Positions 5,686 through 6,386 of a DNA stretch of 6,386 bases are shown in pieces. The DNA is from Gammaproteobacteria bacterium (GTDB taxonomy: Bacteria; Pseudomonadota; Gammaproteobacteria; Steroidobacterales; Steroidobacteraceae). The DNA is taken from assembly GCA_020846815.1 (NCBI GenBank), contig JADLDF010000099.1, forward strand, positions 1-6,386, written 5' to 3'. The notes beneath the pieces are model-generated. The model saw only the letters and a list, made by a program, of their open reading frames with translations, was not told where the DNA came from and ran no database searches. Positions within the stretch are counted from its first letter, which is position 1, and each line of letters opens with the position of its first letter. Position numbers and translations under genes: made by a program.

Positions 5686-5943
5686 TCAGTCCGCGACGAC
5701 GTTGACGAACGTCTTCTGCTCGGCGCCCTTGCGCTGGAACTCGACCTTGCCGTTGCTGAGCGCGAACAGCGTGTGGTCCGTGCCGATACCGACGTTGACG
5801 CCCGGCCGATAGCGCGTGCCGCGCTGGCGGATGATGATGTTGCCCGCGACGACCTGCTCGCCGCCGAACACCTTCACGCCGAGGCGCTTGCTGTGGGACT
5901 CGCGGCCGTTCTTGGTGCTGCCGCCTGCCTTTTTGTGTGCCAT
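5686..5943 (-). CDS. rpmA: 50S ribosomal protein L27
   Basis: Large-subunit protein whose N-terminal arm reaches the peptidyl-transferase centre and helps place tRNA substrates. It has 85 residues, the E. coli length. The family signature is complete: [20 protein letters not shown] (1-20), [12 protein letters not shown] (20-31), [17 protein letters not shown] (36-52, the most conserved block) and a GTDHTLFAL segment (54-62). The N-terminus starts directly with MAHKKAG, so the arm is not preceded by the cleavable extension seen in Firmicutes and some other phyla. GGAG (5957-5954) lies 10 nt before the ATG. It follows rplU by 35 bp, with no terminator between them, and the two are surely cotranscribed. 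Confidence 0.98.
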   Translation of the reverse strand: MAHKKAGGSTKNGRESHSKRLGVKVFGGEQVVAGNIIIRQRGTRYRPGVNVGIGTDHTLFALSNGKVEFQRKGAEQKTFVNVVAD

Positions 5944-5978
5944 GAGTGCTGTGCTCCGATTGTCGGACCGGAAAAGGA

Positions 5979-6293
5979 TCAGCCGGCCTCGATGCCGGTG
6001 ACCTTCACTTCGGTGAACTGCTGACGGTGGTTCTTCATGCGCAGGTAGTGCTTGCGGCGGCGGAACTTGACCACGCTGACCTTGTCGCCCTGGCCATGCT
6101 TCTGGACCGTGGCCCGCACGGCCGCGCCGCCGAGCAGCGGGGCGCCGACCTTCACGGACTCGCCCGCACCGACCAGCAGCACCTTGTCGAAGGTGACCTC
6201 GGCGCCGGGCTCGGCCGCGAGCTTCTCGATCCGCAGCACGCTGCCCTGCTCGACCCGATACTGTTTGCCGCCCGTGGCGATGACCGCGTACAT
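5979..6293 (-). CDS. rplU: 50S ribosomal protein L21
   Basis: Early-assembling 23S rRNA-binding protein of the large subunit. It has 104 residues, against 103 in E. coli. It opens [20 protein letters not shown] (1-20) and ends with the conserved RNA-binding stretch around [20 protein letters not shown] (70-89) followed by [11 protein letters not shown]. The start is ATG at 6293, 6 nt after GGAG; a longer frame from 6350 is rejected because it would place the promoter inside the gene and add 19 non-conserved residues. It is first in rplU-rpmA and is driven by the promoter at 6322-6350. Confidence 0.98.
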   Translation of the reverse strand: MYAVIATGGKQYRVEQGSVLRIEKLAAEPGAEVTFDKVLLVGAGESVKVGAPLLGGAAVRATVQKHGQGDKVSVVKFRRRKHYLRMKNHRQQFTEVKVTGIEAG

Positions 6294-6321
6294 GCTGCGC
6301 TCCAATGCGAAAAGGCCGCGC

Positions 6322-6350
6322 ATTTTACGGCCTGCCCCCGGCCGGGTCAA
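6322..6350 (-). promoter_or_regulatory. Strong sigma70-type promoter of rplU-rpmA
   Basis: TTGACC (6350-6345) and TAAAAT (6327-6322) are spaced exactly 17 bp, each one base off consensus. The GC-rich GCGCGGCC after the -10 resembles discriminators of growth-rate and stringently controlled ribosomal promoters. Initiation near 6315 gives a leader of about 20 nt. The 17-bp spacer is itself an inverted repeat, CGGCC-7 nt-GGCCG. Confidence 0.8.
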
Positions 6351-6386
6351 ACGTGAATTTTCTTCTGGCTCAATGACTTGGAAGCA
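6351..6386. other. Upstream edge of the rplU intergenic region
   Basis: These 36 bp are markedly AT-richer than the rest of the window and could act as an UP-like element for the rplU promoter. In related genomes a divergent prenyl diphosphate synthase gene (ispB) often follows, but none of it is visible here. Confidence 0.3.

Noticed and set aside
6294..6350. 19-codon N-terminal extension of rplU
   Set aside because: It would contain the -35 and -10 boxes and add residues not found in L21 proteins.

Overview
The window is a compact, high-GC housekeeping segment from a bacterium, most likely a gammaproteobacterium. The order rplU-rpmA-obgE / rpsT / murJ-ribF-ileS, with rpsT facing the other way, matches what I recall from Pseudomonas- and Xanthomonas-like genomes. 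The G+C content is roughly two thirds by eye and codon third positions are strongly G/C. I cannot name the genus from sequence alone.

Left part (1-3142, minus strand): a murJ-ribF-ileS series. murJ (lipid II flippase) is followed after 36 bp by ribF (riboflavin kinase / FAD synthetase), then after 27 bp by ileS (isoleucyl-tRNA synthetase), which runs off the left edge with only its first 186 codons present. An AT-rich patch with a perfect TATAAT lies at the murJ/ribF junction and may be an extra promoter for ribF-ileS.

Centre (3143-3760): a 278-bp divergent control region between murJ and rpsT holds a perfect TTGACA box, a GC-rich discriminator, a hairpin in the rpsT leader and an 8+1+8 bp dyad. 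rpsT (ribosomal protein S20, plus strand, GTG start) follows and ends at an intrinsic terminator preceded by a second hairpin.

Right part (3728-6386, minus strand): the ribosomal pair rplU-rpmA has a strong sigma70-type promoter at 6322-6350 and ends in an intrinsic terminator. obgE (ribosome-associated GTPase) comes next and overlaps by one base (TGATG) a small gene with a TfoX C-terminal-type domain. That small gene is the only non-housekeeping item. It sits where Pseudomonas carries proB, and its last ~70 codons look unlike its core. One indel would give a stop right after the domain, so the tail may come from a frameshift or sequencing error.

Functionally the window joins translation (S20, L21, L27, IleRS), ribosome assembly (ObgE), flavin cofactor synthesis and cell-wall precursor export. 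I see no mobile element, CRISPR array, tRNA or rRNA. I do not see a clear new biological system; the best candidates for a second look are the TfoX-C gene coupled to obgE and the control elements around rpsT.
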